A stretch of 64,000 nucleotides of DNA from Idiomarina loihiensis (GCF_024584785.1 NZ_CP074112.1:248001-312000); one strand, 5' to 3'; positions 54,747-62,999 are shown, counted from the first letter of the stretch. The notes: a model not told the origin generated them from the letters alone. A program made the numbers and translations.

Positions 54747-55565
54747 ATGGAAAAACCAAAGCTAATCCAACGCTTTGCTGAGCGCTTTAGTGTCGATCCA
54801 AACAAGTTGTTCGATACCCTAAAAGCAACAGCATTCAAGCAACGTGACGGTAGTGCACCGACCAATGAGCAGATGATGGCGCTCTTGGTGGTTGCAGATC
54901 AGTACGGCTTGAACCCTTTCACCAAAGAGATTTTTGCGTTCCCTGATAAGCAAGCTGGAATTATTCCAGTGGTAGGTGTCGATGGATGGTCTCGCATCAT
55001 CAATCAACACGACCAGTTTGATGGCATGGAGTTTAAGACTTCAGAAAACAAAGTCTCACTGGATGGCGCGAAAGAATGCCCTGAATGGATGGAATGCATT
55101 ATCTACCGGCGCGACCGTTCGCACCCAGTCAAAATCACTGAGTATCTGGATGAAGTCTATCGACCACCTTTTGAAGGTAACGGCAAAAATGGCCCTTACC
55201 GGGTAGATGGTCCATGGCAGACGCACACTAAGCGAATGCTAAGGCATAAATCCATGATCCAGTGTTCCCGCATTGCGTTTGGCTTTGTGGGAATTTTCGA
55301 TCAAGACGAAGCGGAGCGAATTATCGAAGGCCAAGCAACACACGTTGTTGAGCCATCTGTGATTCCACCCGAGCAAGTTGATGATCGAACCCGAGGGCTT
55401 GTTTACAAGCTTATCGAGCGGGCGGAAGCTTCAAACGCTTGGAATAGTGCATTGGAATATGCCAATGAACATTTTCAAGGTGTTGAGCTGACGTTTGCGA
55501 AACAAGAAATCTTTAATGCACAGCAACAAGCAGCCAAAGCGCTCACACAGCCTTTAGCTTCTTAG
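54747..55565 (+). CDS. bet: Bet-like single-strand annealing recombinase
   Basis: This 272-residue protein is a RecT/Bet-family annealase, with QMMALLVVADQYGLNPFTKE and IPVVGVDGWSRIIN. SXT is known to carry a lambda Red-like Bet/Exo pair that drives ICE-ICE recombination and diversity. I start at ATG 54747, directly after the leader hairpin, rather than at the upstream in-frame codon at 54732, which lies inside the hairpin. Confidence 0.92.
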   Translation: MEKPKLIQRFAERFSVDPNKLFDTLKATAFKQRDGSAPTNEQMMALLVVADQYGLNPFTKEIFAFPDKQAGIIPVVGVDGWSRIINQHDQFDGMEFKTSENKVSLDGAKECPEWMECIIYRRDRSHPVKITEYLDEVYRPPFEGNGKNGPYRVDGPWQTHTKRMLRHKSMIQCSRIAFGFVGIFDQDEAERIIEGQATHVVEPSVIPPEQVDDRTRGLVYKLIERAEASNAWNSALEYANEHFQGVELTFAKQEIFNAQQQAAKALTQPLAS

Positions 55566-55587
55566 CGCCACGCATTCATTTTACTAA

Positions 55588-55645
55588 CCCTGGCGGGATT
55601 ATTCTCCCATCAGGGGGAAGGTCTCGTCTTTTTTGGAGATCTTCC
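55588..55645 (+). promoter_or_regulatory. tandem-hairpin leader, copy 3
   Basis: Hairpin 1 is CCCTGGCGGGA...TCCCATCAGGG. Hairpin 2 arms are GGAAGGTCTC (55616-55625) and GAGATCTTCC (55636-55645), with one G-T pair. The GGAG lies at the start of the 3' arm and the ATG follows at once. Confidence 0.88.
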
Positions 55646-55789
55646 ATGACTAAATCAGCCTCACTTTTTCGCTTGGTATTGGTTGTTGCCCTTGTCTTAG
55701 GTTCGATTCAAGCCGGTAAAGCGGCAATTGATTCGGTTCAAGCAAGTGTTGTTCAGCACCAAACAGCGTTAGCACAAGCAGCAAAGTAA
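55646..55789 (+). CDS. 47-residue membrane or exported peptide between bet and exo
   Basis: The frame reads MTKSASLFRLVLVVALVLGS, then IQAGKAAIDSVQASVVQHQT, ending ALAQAAK. It has a single hydrophobic helix that could be a membrane anchor or a signal peptide. It has its own tandem-hairpin leader, which argues strongly that it is a real gene. Its function is unknown. It sits where SXT carries a small gene between bet and exo. Confidence 0.7.
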   Translation: MTKSASLFRLVLVVALVLGSIQAGKAAIDSVQASVVQHQTALAQAAK

Positions 55790-55797
55790 CCACTTAA

Positions 55798-55845
55798 CCC
55801 TGAAGGGGAGTTCTCTCCTTCGGGGGAGTCTCCCCCTCAAAGGAG
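55798..55845 (+). promoter_or_regulatory. tandem-hairpin leader, copy 4 (exo), with alternative pairing
   Basis: Hairpin 1 is CCCTGAAGGGGAG...CTCCTTCGGGG. The second part can form either GGGGGAG...CTCCCCC-like pairing (55822-55836) or CTCC pairing with the AGGAGG site (55841-55846). The two are mutually exclusive. Confidence 0.65.
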
Positions 55846-55850
55846 GCAAT

Positions 55851-56867
55851 ATGAAGGTTATCGACCTATCACAACGTACTCCTGCATGGCACCAGTGGCG
55901 CATTGCAGGGGTTACGGCATCTGAAGCCCCAATTATTATGGGGCGTTCACCCTACAAAACACCTTGGCGATTATGGGCAGAAAAAACTGGATTCGTATTA
56001 CCGGAAGACCTGTCGAATAATCCAAATGTGCTTCGCGGTATAAGGTTGGAGCCTCAAGCAAGGCGAGCATTTGAGAATGCGCATAATGACTTTCTTCTGC
56101 CGTTATGTGCAGAAGCCGATCATAACGCAATCTTTCGAGCCAGCTTTGATGGCATCAACGATGCGGGCGAACCCGTTGAACTGAAATGTCCTTGCCAGTC
56201 AGTTTTTGAGGATGTGCAAGCTCACCGAGAACAAAGCGAGGCGTACCAGTTGTATTGGGTACAAGTACAGCATCAAATACTGGTCGCCAATAGCACGCGT
56301 GGTTGGTTGGTATTCTATTTTGAGGATCAACTGATTGAGTTTGAAATACAACGAGACGCGGCGTTCTTAACTGAGTTGCAAGAAACGGCGCTTCAGTTTT
56401 GGGAGTTAGTTCAAACTAAAAAAGAACCGCCAAAATGCCCTGAGCAAGATTGTTTTGTTCCCAAGGGTGAAGCCCAATACCGTTGGACATCGCTGTCTCG
56501 ACAGTATTGCTCAGCACACGCCGAAGTGGTCCGACTGGAAAACCACATTAAATCTTTGAAAGAGGAAATGCGAGATGCTCAGTCGAAATTGGTCGCTATG
56601 ATGGGTAACTACGCTCATGCCGACTATGCTGGGGTCAAACTCAGCCGCTACATGATGGCAGGTGCGGTGGACTATAAGCAATTGGCCACCGATAAATTAG
56701 GCGAGCTGGATGAACAGGTTTTAGCCGCTTACCGAAAAGCGCCACAAGAGCGGTTGCGCATCAGCACCAATAAGCCAGATCAGCCCGTTGAAACACCAAT
56801 CAAAATCAGCCTTGAGCAAGAGAACTTGGTTCTGCCAGGTGACTCGCCGAGCTCATTTTATTTTTAA
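55851..56867 (+). CDS. exo: YqaJ-family 5'-3' exonuclease, lambda Exo-like
   Basis: This 338-residue nuclease has the YqaJ core in its first 200 residues: GVTASEAPIIMGRSPYKTPW, the acidic SFDGINDAGEPVELKCPC with the catalytic D and E-x-K, and YQLYWVQVQHQILV. A C-terminal extension of about 130 residues includes a coiled-coil. Exo degrades double-stranded ends so that Bet can anneal them. It ends SSFYF, close to the FYF ends of two other proteins in this operon (58803 and 59855). Confidence 0.9.
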   Translation: MKVIDLSQRTPAWHQWRIAGVTASEAPIIMGRSPYKTPWRLWAEKTGFVLPEDLSNNPNVLRGIRLEPQARRAFENAHNDFLLPLCAEADHNAIFRASFDGINDAGEPVELKCPCQSVFEDVQAHREQSEAYQLYWVQVQHQILVANSTRGWLVFYFEDQLIEFEIQRDAAFLTELQETALQFWELVQTKKEPPKCPEQDCFVPKGEAQYRWTSLSRQYCSAHAEVVRLENHIKSLKEEMRDAQSKLVAMMGNYAHADYAGVKLSRYMMAGAVDYKQLATDKLGELDEQVLAAYRKAPQERLRISTNKPDQPVETPIKISLEQENLVLPGDSPSSFYF

Positions 56868-57014
56868 CGTTCACTTGGAGCCGATTTCGGCTCCTTTCTC
56901 ATGCGCTTACATCGAGTGCATCAGAAAGCAGTTTCACTCGTAGCCAATGCTGGGTACGAATGATAGAGCGAGCTGAACTCTTATATACACAGCCATACCA
57001 CAATCAACACTCCA

Positions 57015-57070
57015 CCCGACGGGGACTTCATTCCCTGTTGGGGCATGGGGCCTCGTCAAAACTGATGAGG
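57015..57070 (+). promoter_or_regulatory. tandem-hairpin leader, copy 5 (MoxR/CobS-like gene)
   Basis: Hairpin 1 is CCCGACGGGGA...TCCCTGTTGGG. Hairpin 2 arms are CCTCGTC (57051-57057) and GATGAGG (57064-57070), one G-T pair. The GAGG site is in the 3' arm, 6 bases before ATG 57077. Confidence 0.85.
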
Positions 57071-57076
57071 TTTACC

Positions 57077-58036
57077 ATGACTGAACAATCCCCATTTTTG
57101 GTTCAAGTGAATCAAGCGTTTAATGTCCCGGCTCCTGATGCTTTCGTTCTGGAAGGATTTGGTGCCGACACTACCCATCCAAACATTCCCGTTCGCAAGG
57201 ACGAGTATGTTTTTAGAAAAGAAGACTTACGTGACGTATTGGCGTTCTTGTCTAACCCAGACGGTGACGGTTTATATATTACTGGCCCCACTGGATGCGG
57301 TAAGACCTCGCTAATTTGCCAAGTTGCTTCTCGATTGAATTGGCCTGTTCAGCAAATTACTGCGCACGGTCGATTGGAGTTGTCCGATCTTATCGGTCAC
57401 CACACGCTGGTTAATGGCAACATGACCTTTGTGTATGGACCGCTGGCACTGGCTGTAAAGCATGGCCATTTGCTGATCATTAATGAAATGGATCTTGCTG
57501 AGCCTGCTGAACTGGCTGGACTCAATGACATTTTGGAAGGTGCCCCGTTGGTCATCGCACAAAATGGCGGTGAGATCATCATGCCACATAACAAGTTTCG
57601 TTTTATCGCAACCGGCAACAGTGCGGGCAGCGGTGACCAGACGGGCTTGTATCAAGGTGTGCTTCAACAGAATTTGGCTTTTCTTGATCGCTTTAGAATC
57701 ATCGAAGCGACCTATGCAGAGCCTTCTGTAGAGGAAGCCATTCTGGAGAACGTTGCGCCGGGCTTACCAGAAGTCTTCCGCCAAAAAATGGTGAAAGTGG
57801 CTGGTGACATTCGCCGTCTTTTTATTGGGGGCGCGGATGGCGGTGCTGAGCTTAGTATCACCATGTCCACTCGGACCTTGGTGCGCTGGGCAAAGCTAAC
57901 ACTTGCTTTTAAAGGCGCTCCTAACGCAGTGGAGTATGCACTGGTTCGGTCTTTGACGGCTCGTGCTGAGTTGGAGCAACGTGAAGCCATTCACCGTATT
58001 GCCGCTGATGTCTTCGGTGACCACTGGGAGGATTGA
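57077..58036 (+). CDS. MoxR/CobS-type AAA+ ATPase
   Basis: This 319-residue ATPase has Walker A ITGPTGCGKTSLICQ, Walker B LLIINEMDLAEP and sensor motif FIATGNSAGSG. MoxR/CobS ATPases work as chaperones with von Willebrand factor A proteins; one is encoded at 60427. I start at ATG 57077 after the hairpin leader instead of a longer open frame that runs through the hairpins. It overlaps the WGR gene by one base. Confidence 0.87.
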   Translation: MTEQSPFLVQVNQAFNVPAPDAFVLEGFGADTTHPNIPVRKDEYVFRKEDLRDVLAFLSNPDGDGLYITGPTGCGKTSLICQVASRLNWPVQQITAHGRLELSDLIGHHTLVNGNMTFVYGPLALAVKHGHLLIINEMDLAEPAELAGLNDILEGAPLVIAQNGGEIIMPHNKFRFIATGNSAGSGDQTGLYQGVLQQNLAFLDRFRIIEATYAEPSVEEAILENVAPGLPEVFRQKMVKVAGDIRRLFIGGADGGAELSITMSTRTLVRWAKLTLAFKGAPNAVEYALVRSLTARAELEQREAIHRIAADVFGDHWED

Positions 58037-58803
58037 TGATGGAAAAGTGCTTTGCTCTTTACCGTTACAGTCATTCTGATGGGACAGCCAAAGAATGGGC
58101 CATTTACGTTGGATCAGATACCCAGGAGGTTGAAGTTCGGTTTGGAAAAGCCGGTCAATTGTCGCAGCAGCGATTGATTGACTCGACTGATCCTAAGGCT
58201 GAAGCAGACCGACGAATCAATGAGAAAATCAACAAGGGTTATCTATTTGTTGGACAAGTCGGCATTGATCATCAAGGGCGGCCATTTGAACTCTCAAATG
58301 CGCTAGATAGCGTCGCGTGCGCCAATAACGTCAGTTGGGAGTTTCGTACTCGCAAGGACGTCAATGGCCAAATCTCGCTGGCGCAAAAAGCGTTGTTCGA
58401 TATGGCAAAGCTGCTTGAAGCCTATGGCTTGGCTGTTTTTGATGATAACCAGGTCAGGATTGGAGAATGGTCATTAGGGTTTTGCAAAAGCGCATTACCT
58501 AGTACCAATCAAATCAGCATTGTGTCGGGTGAAGGCGCTGGCATTGTTAACACTGATGATGGCCCGTGGCCATTGTTGCTGTTACTGGCCTTTAAGCGTC
58601 AATTACCACCTCTGTGTTCGCTCACAGTAGCGAGTCCTGAAGGGATAGAAGTATCCGACCAACTGAAGTTGGAAAAAGATGTATTGCGGTTGCTAGGCAG
58701 TGATTTAGAGCGGGTTCGCCCGATAGCTGAAGCACTGGACTTAATGCCTGTGAAAATCGATCTCAACCAATCGTCGCCTGATTCGCAAAATTACTATTTC
58801 TGA
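58036..58803 (+). CDS. WGR-domain-like protein
   Basis: This 255-residue protein has an N-terminal WGR-like fold (about 3-75; YRYSHSDGTAKEWAIYV and VEVRFGKAGQLSQ), a domain seen in nucleic-acid-binding proteins such as PARPs and MolR. The rest is not recognised. It ends QNYYF. It is coupled to the ATPase gene upstream (start overlaps its stop) and has GGAGG 5 bases before the ATG, with no leader hairpins. Confidence 0.7.
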   Translation: MMEKCFALYRYSHSDGTAKEWAIYVGSDTQEVEVRFGKAGQLSQQRLIDSTDPKAEADRRINEKINKGYLFVGQVGIDHQGRPFELSNALDSVACANNVSWEFRTRKDVNGQISLAQKALFDMAKLLEAYGLAVFDDNQVRIGEWSLGFCKSALPSTNQISIVSGEGAGIVNTDDGPWPLLLLLAFKRQLPPLCSLTVASPEGIEVSDQLKLEKDVLRLLGSDLERVRPIAEALDLMPVKIDLNQSSPDSQNYYF

Positions 58804-58838
58804 TAGTGATGTTGCCATTAGCGCGTCAACGACTACCA

Positions 58839-58900
58839 CCCAAACGGGGGCCATTGCTCCTGTTGGGAGTGGTGCGTCCCCATCTCGCATGAGGATGCAC
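58839..58900 (+). promoter_or_regulatory. tandem-hairpin leader, copy 6
   Basis: Hairpin 1 is CCCAAACGGGGGC...GCTCCTGTTGGG. Hairpin 2 arms are GTGCGTCC (58872-58879) and GGATGCAC (58893-58900), one G-T pair. The GAGG site overlaps the start of the 3' arm and ATG follows after one base. Confidence 0.85.
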
Positions 58901-58901
58901 T

Positions 58902-59855
58902 ATGAGTATTCAAACCCTCGACAAACTTTTGATTTGTCACATCGACTGTTCCATCTGGAGCGGTAGAAAAAAACTAAGGCCTGAAGATTTCAGACTAGCC
59001 AATGGCAGCCAACTTCCACCGAAGGATGTTGCCAGTTTAGGGAGTAAAAAAATTTGCGACCCTGAGGCATTGGCGAACTTTGAAAGGCTTAAGAAAGAAG
59101 CGCAGCGCTTGTGTGAGCAAGTCGGTGTGCGGTTTTTAGGTGGCTATGCCGTCCCTGAGGACCGAATTGATCAGATTGTTCCAGAGCTTGACCGGATCGG
59201 TCAGGAGTTTGCGCAGTGCAAGCAGTTGTTCTTGGACAACTATGATCAGGTGACGTTTGACTGGGTTGCAAAGCACCCGGAATTTGCAGATGCAATCCGG
59301 CGTGCGCTGTCACCCATTGAAGATGTGGAACAACGGCTTCAGTTCGATTATGCCATCTATCGAATGCAACCGGTTGAACAAGCTGGTGGCTTAGATGACA
59401 AGGTCAATGGCATGGGACACACCCTCTTTAGGGAGGTGGCTCGTGATGCCAATGAACTGTTTGAGCGTTCTGTTGCAGGTAAGAATCAAATCAGCCAGCG
59501 AGCCCTTAATCCTCTGAAGCGGTTAAGAGACAAGTTGGATGGTTTGTCATTCCTGGATCATCGAGTCCAGCCGATGGTCGAAGCGATGGACAATTTATTT
59601 GTTCGTCTGCCGAAGACCGGCCCTGTGACAGACAATCTCTATCACGAACTGATGGCGACCATTTTAATTTTGTCTGATCCAGACAAGATGAGAATGCACG
59701 GTGAAGGTCAATTGGATATCAGACAACTGATGCCCAAACCTGAACCTAAACCCGCACAGCCAGTATCTGCTCAGCCAGATAACTTACGTGCAATACCACA
59801 ACCAACCGTCAGACCAAACCTTGGTTCGACTGTACCAAACTCATTTTATTTTTAA
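58902..59855 (+). CDS. DUF3150-family protein
   Basis: This 317-residue soluble protein has a long helical DUF3150 region (about 5-260), including IDCSIWSGRKKLRPEDFRLA, and a Pro-rich C-terminal linker ending NSFYF. DUF3150 genes are commonly found next to MoxR/CobS ATPase and vWA genes in mobile elements, as here. The function is unknown. The end motif is shared with the exonuclease (SSFYF) and the WGR protein (QNYYF). Confidence 0.75.
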   Translation: MSIQTLDKLLICHIDCSIWSGRKKLRPEDFRLANGSQLPPKDVASLGSKKICDPEALANFERLKKEAQRLCEQVGVRFLGGYAVPEDRIDQIVPELDRIGQEFAQCKQLFLDNYDQVTFDWVAKHPEFADAIRRALSPIEDVEQRLQFDYAIYRMQPVEQAGGLDDKVNGMGHTLFREVARDANELFERSVAGKNQISQRALNPLKRLRDKLDGLSFLDHRVQPMVEAMDNLFVRLPKTGPVTDNLYHELMATILILSDPDKMRMHGEGQLDIRQLMPKPEPKPAQPVSAQPDNLRAIPQPTVRPNLGSTVPNSFYF

Positions 59856-59858
59856 CGT

Positions 59859-59912
59859 CCTTGAGGGCATGTTGCCCTGAAGGGCGCATGTCCTCTGAAC
59901 TATGTAAGAGGA
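59859..59912 (+). promoter_or_regulatory. tandem-hairpin leader, copy 7
   Basis: Hairpin 1 is CCTTGAGGGCA...TGCCCTGAAGG. Hairpin 2 arms are TCCTCT (59891-59896) and AGAGGA (59907-59912). The AGAGGA site is the 3' arm, 4 bases before ATG 59917. Confidence 0.85.
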
Positions 59913-59916
59913 AATT

Positions 59917-60357
59917 ATGCAATCAACCATCCATAACCCCAGCCAACTGAAGCAGTTTGAAGCACATTTTCGTGGTGTGACTGATGCGGTTGAAAGTGAA
60001 TCGATACCAGAAGTGGCGTGTTGTCGAACGTTAGTACAACGGTCGTACTCAACACATAGTGTCGTGATCCCAAAGAACCCTGTGCTGATCGCAGATGCGG
60101 GCGCACAAGGAGCTTGGGTAACGGCCATGGTGTTTGTTCCAAACATGGCATTGCAGCAAACCGCTTTTGAGCGGGCCTGGCTGCAATATCAACACGAGGT
60201 GTCTACTCAGTTACAAGATCAGTACGGTCTGACATTGGATGACATCCTGAGTTTAGACCAGCTTAAAACGTCATTTGAGCAGCACGAGAGTCCAGCTCAA
60301 TTGGTGGCTTGGTTAGGTCAAAAATACGACCTGGATAAGCTAAAAGCACAGGTTTAA
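59917..60357 (+). CDS. conserved hypothetical protein of the ICE maintenance operon
   Basis: This 146-residue soluble protein reads MQSTIHNPSQLKQFEAHFRG and has the hydrophobic segment NPVLIADAGAQGAWVTAMVF and a helical C-terminus. I do not recognise a family. It lies between the DUF3150 gene and the vWA gene and has its own tandem-hairpin leader, so it is expressed as part of this set. Confidence 0.7.
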   Translation: MQSTIHNPSQLKQFEAHFRGVTDAVESESIPEVACCRTLVQRSYSTHSVVIPKNPVLIADAGAQGAWVTAMVFVPNMALQQTAFERAWLQYQHEVSTQLQDQYGLTLDDILSLDQLKTSFEQHESPAQLVAWLGQKYDLDKLKAQV

Positions 60358-60368
60358 ACATCCATATT

Positions 60369-60426
60369 CCCAGCGGGGAAACGCTCCCGCTGAGGGAGTA
60401 TTCCCCCTAATGATTAGGAGACTCCC
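60369..60426 (+). promoter_or_regulatory. tandem-hairpin leader, copy 8 (vWA gene)
   Basis: Hairpin 1 has AGCGGG (60372-60377) and CCCGCT (60386-60391). Hairpin 2 arms are GGGAGT (60394-60399) and ACTCCC (60421-60426), directly before ATG 60427. AGGAG (60416-60420) is enclosed just inside the 3' arm. Confidence 0.85.
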
Positions 60427-62073
60427 ATGAATCATCCATTAAAAAATGCACTGCCAATCGTTGCCGCCGCTTATGGCGAAAAGTTTGGTGTGAAGGTGCT
60501 TATTCAAGGACAAGATGCGTTTACCGATGGTGAGCGGATTGTGATCCCAACAGCAAACCCAGACGACCCACACTATCAACAGATAGCTTGGGGTTATCTG
60601 GCTCATGAAGCGGCGCATATTCGGCATACCAATTTTGACATGGTGCAGAAGGCGTCGTCCAAACCGATCCGTAAGGCACTTCTCAATATCATTGAGGACG
60701 TTCGCATTGAAAACGAATTGGCAAAGGATTACCCCGGAACCCGGCGCAGTATTTCGCAAGTGATTAAGTACATGGTAGACACTCAGCAAATGTGTGTACC
60801 TGAACAGCTTGAGCCTGCATCTAACTTGCAAGCCTGGTTGTTGTTTCGCTTGAGATGCCACTATCTGGGGCAGAAAGCGCTGACGCCATTATACCAAGCG
60901 GTTGATGAAAGAGTGAGACAACTCTTTCCTGCCGCAGCAATGAGCCGGTTAAGCGCCATGCTGACGGCAGTGCCTAGCCTGGCAACTACAGGTGAAGTGC
61001 TGAAACTTGTCGATGCCATCGTTGCCATGTTGGAAGAAGAATCTCGTCCACCACAGGATGAGTCTGATGCTGATGGCGGTGATGACATTGGACAGGATGC
61101 GAGTAATGACAGCAATAACAGTAGTGATAGTCAAACCCCAGAAACAGACTCGTCTGCAACGGGGGATGTTGCTGAAACAGGTGATTCAGATCAAGCTGAC
61201 AATTTGCGACAAGCCCTAGAGGCCAGTGCCGCTCAGTTTGAACCCGATACCTTTGCACAAGTGGCAGAAGTGTTGTCGGAACAAGCTGAAGGACATCAGG
61301 GCGTCACTCCACTCAGTTTACCCCAAGCAGAGCAAGCTATGTTGGGTGACGAGGCCATCTTGACCTTGTCGGCGTCTGAGTCCGCTCAAATTCGAGCCCG
61401 ACTTAGAGGTATGGTTCAGTCCAGTCAGGACAATCGGAATCATGCCAAGAGGCACGGTCTTCGAGTTGCAACCCATCGTCTTGCCGCTTCACAAGCAGGT
61501 GAGTCGAGATTGTTTATTCAAAGGCAACCTCGCATTGCGCCTAATGCTGCGGTGCACTTGCTGGTCGATATATCGGGTTCAATGGGTAAACCCATTGGAG
61601 AAGGTAATCGAAAGTACTTTCATGTTGCCAATGAAGCCGCTTTGGCTTTGGCCATGGCATTGGAAGGCATACCGGGTGTTGTACCTGCGGTCAGTTATTT
61701 TCCTGGTATTCATCAGGAAGTTTCTATCGCGTTATTGCCCAAGCAATCGGTTCGACATCGGGCCGCCTGTTTTGACCAAAAACCACGAGGTTGTACGCCT
61801 ATGGCGCAAGCGATGTGGTTTGCGGCAAACAGTTTGTTAGCGCAAAAACAGAAGCGAAAGCTAATGATAGTGCTAACGGATGGTGACCCAGATGATTGGA
61901 CTGCCACGCATGACATTGTTGACCGGTGCAGAAGCAGTGGCTTTGAGCTGCTGGGAATAGGGATTCAAACACGCAGTGTTGAGAAATTCTTTCCTCAAAG
62001 CATTGTGATTAATGACGTCAAAGATCTAAAGCGTGAGTTATTCGAAGTAACACAACAACTGTTAATTCAGTAA
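60427..62073 (+). CDS. CobT-like protein with HExxH and von Willebrand factor A domains
   Basis: This 548-residue protein begins with a metallopeptidase-like part: AHEAAHIRHTNFD contains HExxH, and IIEDVRIENELAKDYPGTR follows. An acidic, Ser/Asp-rich linker (about 205-255) leads to a vWA domain with the metal site DISGSMGKP and a later VLTDGDPDDW. CobT/vWA proteins are partners of CobS/MoxR ATPases, here the gene at 57077. The pair may remodel a protein complex during transfer or DNA processing; the target is not known. Confidence 0.85.
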   Translation: MNHPLKNALPIVAAAYGEKFGVKVLIQGQDAFTDGERIVIPTANPDDPHYQQIAWGYLAHEAAHIRHTNFDMVQKASSKPIRKALLNIIEDVRIENELAKDYPGTRRSISQVIKYMVDTQQMCVPEQLEPASNLQAWLLFRLRCHYLGQKALTPLYQAVDERVRQLFPAAAMSRLSAMLTAVPSLATTGEVLKLVDAIVAMLEEESRPPQDESDADGGDDIGQDASNDSNNSSDSQTPETDSSATGDVAETGDSDQADNLRQALEASAAQFEPDTFAQVAEVLSEQAEGHQGVTPLSLPQAEQAMLGDEAILTLSASESAQIRARLRGMVQSSQDNRNHAKRHGLRVATHRLAASQAGESRLFIQRQPRIAPNAAVHLLVDISGSMGKPIGEGNRKYFHVANEAALALAMALEGIPGVVPAVSYFPGIHQEVSIALLPKQSVRHRAACFDQKPRGCTPMAQAMWFAANSLLAQKQKRKLMIVLTDGDPDDWTATHDIVDRCRSSGFELLGIGIQTRSVEKFFPQSIVINDVKDLKRELFEVTQQLLIQ

Positions 62074-62090
62074 CCACATCAATTTTACCA

Positions 62091-62152
62091 CCCTGCGGGG
62101 ACGATTCCGTCTCCGTCAGGGCATGGGTTCGTCTCCGCTTTTTTTTGGAGAC
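62091..62152 (+). promoter_or_regulatory. tandem-hairpin leader, copy 9 (radC)
   Basis: Hairpin 1 is CCCTGCGGGGA...TCTCCGTCAGGG. Hairpin 2 arms are GTCTCC (62131-62136) and GGAGAC (62147-62152), with a T-rich loop. The GGAG is in the 3' arm, 4 bases before ATG 62157. Confidence 0.87.
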
Positions 62153-62156
62153 TCCT

Positions 62157-62654
62157 ATGAAAAACAGAAAGTTCTTAGCTGGCGAAGAAGCCGGTACTTA
62201 CATCGTTCCTGAGCAAGTGACTGAAGCGGATATTTTAGATATGGCGCTTAAGCTTGCCCGTGGTCGATTGAGTAAAGGTCGAAAAATTGAACAGCCATCG
62301 TCGGCGTTCTCATACCTGCAAACACTGATGCACGAGTATGAGCACGAGGTTTTTGGTGTGCTGTTTCTTGATACAAAGCATCGCGTCATTCGATTTGAAG
62401 AGCTGTTCAAAGGCACTTTAGATGCGGCGAGCGTGTATCCAAGGGAAGTAACAAAGCGTGCGCTAGAGCTTAATGCGGCAGCAGTGATACTGGTTCATAA
62501 CCATCCATCGGGTGACCCTGACCCCAGTGAAGCTGATAAACGCATCACTCATCGACTCCGTGACGCCTTGTCACTTGTTGATATTCGAACGCTTGACCAT
62601 GTTGTGGTCGCATCCGAGGGCTGCGTTTCGCTTGCCGAACGCGGTTATCTTTAA
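62157..62654 (+). CDS. radC: RadC-family JAMM-domain protein
   Basis: This 165-residue protein is the RadC C-terminal domain alone, with the metal site VHNHPSGDPDPSEAD and an upstream Glu in the VFGVLFLDTKHR strand region. RadC-like proteins are very common on mobile elements, and their biochemical role is unsettled. I start at ATG 62157 after the leader hairpin. The stop overlaps the next start by one base. Confidence 0.88.
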   Translation: MKNRKFLAGEEAGTYIVPEQVTEADILDMALKLARGRLSKGRKIEQPSSAFSYLQTLMHEYEHEVFGVLFLDTKHRVIRFEELFKGTLDAASVYPREVTKRALELNAAAVILVHNHPSGDPDPSEADKRITHRLRDALSLVDIRTLDHVVVASEGCVSLAERGYL

Positions 62655-62995
62655 TGAATGGGCGCATTGCCCATTCTCCTACATCACAAAAGCAGTCCCA
62701 TCAACACACGTCATCACAGCTCGAATTTCTATTTGAGTTTGATGATGCCCCAGTCACTTGGTCTGACACGGAAATCTGGCAGTTACGCGAAGGCATTCTA
62801 TTGGATGCGATCCGAGTATTGCTGGACGGTCGTGTCAGCACTCGGTTGCGCAAGGATGTGTTGTCGTGGATTCAAAATGACGAATTAGCGCCATTTTGCT
62901 TTCGTGTTTGCGCAATGGCTGCGGTTGTCGATCCTGATGTGCTTCGTGATTCCATCATGTGGCTATTAAGACGACATGGTATCCAGCTTGACTAA
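62654..62995 (+). CDS. conserved hypothetical protein after radC
   Basis: This 113-residue soluble protein begins MNGRIAHSPTSQKQSHQHTS. It contains WSDTEIWQLREGILLDAIRV and a helical C-terminus (CAMAAVVDPDVLRDSIMWLL). No family is recognised. It is translationally coupled to radC (TAATG overlap) and has no leader hairpins of its own. Confidence 0.65.
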   Translation: MNGRIAHSPTSQKQSHQHTSSQLEFLFEFDDAPVTWSDTEIWQLREGILLDAIRVLLDGRVSTRLRKDVLSWIQNDELAPFCFRVCAMAAVVDPDVLRDSIMWLLRRHGIQLD

Positions 62996-62999
62996 CGTT

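Noticed and set aside
53842-62152. Leader hairpins as simple Rho-independent terminators
   Set aside because: None of the first hairpins is followed by a T-tract, and the second ends at the start codon of the next gene.
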